This document shows, piece after piece, positions 63,376-64,000 of a stretch of DNA of 64,000 bases. The stretch covers positions 2,983,501 to 3,047,500 of the forward strand of contig NZ_SRRY01000001.1 of NCBI RefSeq assembly GCF_004792295.1, written 5' to 3'. Positions within the stretch are counted from its first letter, which is position 1. Each line of letters begins with the position of its first letter. The position numbers and the translations under genes were made by a program. The notes under the pieces were generated by a model that did not search any database, was not told the DNA's origin, and worked only from the letters and a program-made list of their open reading frames with translations. This DNA comes from Pseudoalteromonas sp. MEBiC 03607. Its GTDB lineage: Bacteria; Pseudomonadota; Gammaproteobacteria; Enterobacterales; Alteromonadaceae.

Positions 63376-64000
63376 ATGCAGTCACGCCAGCACAAAAACC
63401 TAAGTCTATTATTCATCCTGGGCCTTCTGGTTATATTTAGTCCATTAGCAATAGATATTTACCTTCCAGCATTTCCTACTATTGCTGAACAGTTCAATGC
63501 TTCAGAAAAGCAAGTGCAACAAACTGTAGCCATATTTATGTTAACTGTAGGGCTTGGCCAACTCATTGCTGGCCCTTTAGCTGATAAATTCGGTCGTAAA
63601 CCCGTGGCTTTAGCAGGTGTTATAATCTATGGTTTAGCTGCTTTTGGCGCTTATCTGGCACCTGATTTTGCAAGCCTTATGGTAGCAAGGGCCTTACAAG
63701 GTTTAGGAGCTTGCGCTACGTTTGTGGTGGCATTTGCCATCGTAAGAGATAGGTTTGGTAGTGAACGAAGTGGCCAAATCATCACTTATCTCAATGGTAT
63801 TGTCTGCTTTATTCCCGCTCTTGCGCCTATTCTCGGTGCTTGGCTCACAGTACAGTTTGGTTGGCGCATGAACTTTTTATTCATGGCTGGCTTTGCGCTA
63901 ATTGGTTTATTCATAACTTTGTTAATGTACAAAGAAACACGCCCTGCAGACAGCATTTACAGCGGTCACCTGCTTGATTTACGTCGTTTTATTCCGATTA
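63376..64000 (+). CDS. Bcr/CflA family multidrug MFS transporter, N-terminal part (cut by window edge)
   Basis: The first 208 codons are present, starting at ATG 63376 behind AAAGGAG. Six membrane segments are visible. The N-terminus (SPLAIDIYLPAFPTIAEQF) is the Bcr/CflA hallmark, and motif A follows as GPLADKFGRKP. The sequence continues past the right edge. Drug specificity is unknown. Confidence 0.9.
   Translation, partial: MQSRQHKNLSLLFILGLLVIFSPLAIDIYLPAFPTIAEQFNASEKQVQQTVAIFMLTVGLGQLIAGPLADKFGRKPVALAGVIIYGLAAFGAYLAPDFASLMVARALQGLGACATFVVAFAIVRDRFGSERSGQIITYLNGIVCFIPALAPILGAWLTVQFGWRMNFLFMAGFALIGLFITLLMYKETRPADSIYSGHLLDLRRFIPI

Noticed and set aside
1..64000. tRNA genes, CRISPR arrays, insertion sequences, prophage genes
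   Set aside because: Looked for by eye on both strands; no cloverleaf ends, spaced direct repeats, transposase motifs or phage structural genes were found.

Overview
The window looks like chromosomal DNA of a marine gammaproteobacterium of the Alteromonadales, most probably Pseudoalteromonas or a close relative. The evidence is the ileS-ribF-murJ//rpsT order typical of gammaproteobacteria, an enterobacterial-type (type II) cellulose operon, a TyrR regulator without the sigma-54 contact motif, OmpW, a low G+C content by eye, and A-rich intergenic DNA. I saw no tRNA, rRNA, insertion sequence, prophage or CRISPR array. Genus assignment is inference from gene content only.

Layout. 1-3,670: housekeeping genes (ileS 5' part, ribF, murJ on the minus strand; rpsT on the plus strand). 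3,696-12,460: mixed single genes: orphan receiver, two small membrane proteins, Smr nuclease, a 44-residue membrane peptide, a 2-hydroxyacid dehydrogenase, a bifunctional OlsF-type acyltransferase, dapE, a MATE pump, ompW. 12,734-31,283: seven tightly packed plus-strand genes that appear to form an unusual Gram-negative version of the poly-gamma-glutamate (PGA) capsule machinery: CapA-like lipoprotein, CHASE2-like sensor, a duplicated PgsC fused to a large periplasmic part, an anchored periplasmic protein, an N-formylglutamate-amidohydrolase-like protein, a 1424-residue protein with a C-terminal beta-barrel-like region, and a giant PgsB-like ligase. 31,533-36,470: three tandem paralogous secreted proteins with matching promoter elements and terminators. 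36,534-39,298: thioesterase, small exported protein, tyrR. 39,403-53,648: complete cellulose locus, bcsEFG on minus and bcsRQABZC on plus. 53,893-64,000: POT peptide transporter, a 5'-nucleotidase-like lipoprotein, tyrosine catabolism genes hppD and fahA, an M23 peptidase/bactofilin pair, a hotdog protein, and the start of a Bcr/CflA-type MFS pump.

How the parts fit. The PGA-like operon contains counterparts of the three classical components: ligase (PgsB), membrane partner (PgsC) and CapA. It adds what an exporter in a two-membrane cell would need: periplasmic proteins and a probable outer-membrane channel arranged like BcsC (signal peptide, helical repeats, barrel). The cellulose operon beside it uses the same logic with known parts. 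My reading is that this region encodes two envelope-spanning exopolymer systems with secreted beta-rich proteins between them. The polymer made by the first system cannot be read from sequence. The tyrosine branch is probably under TyrR control: candidate TyrR boxes lie upstream of both tyrR and hppD.
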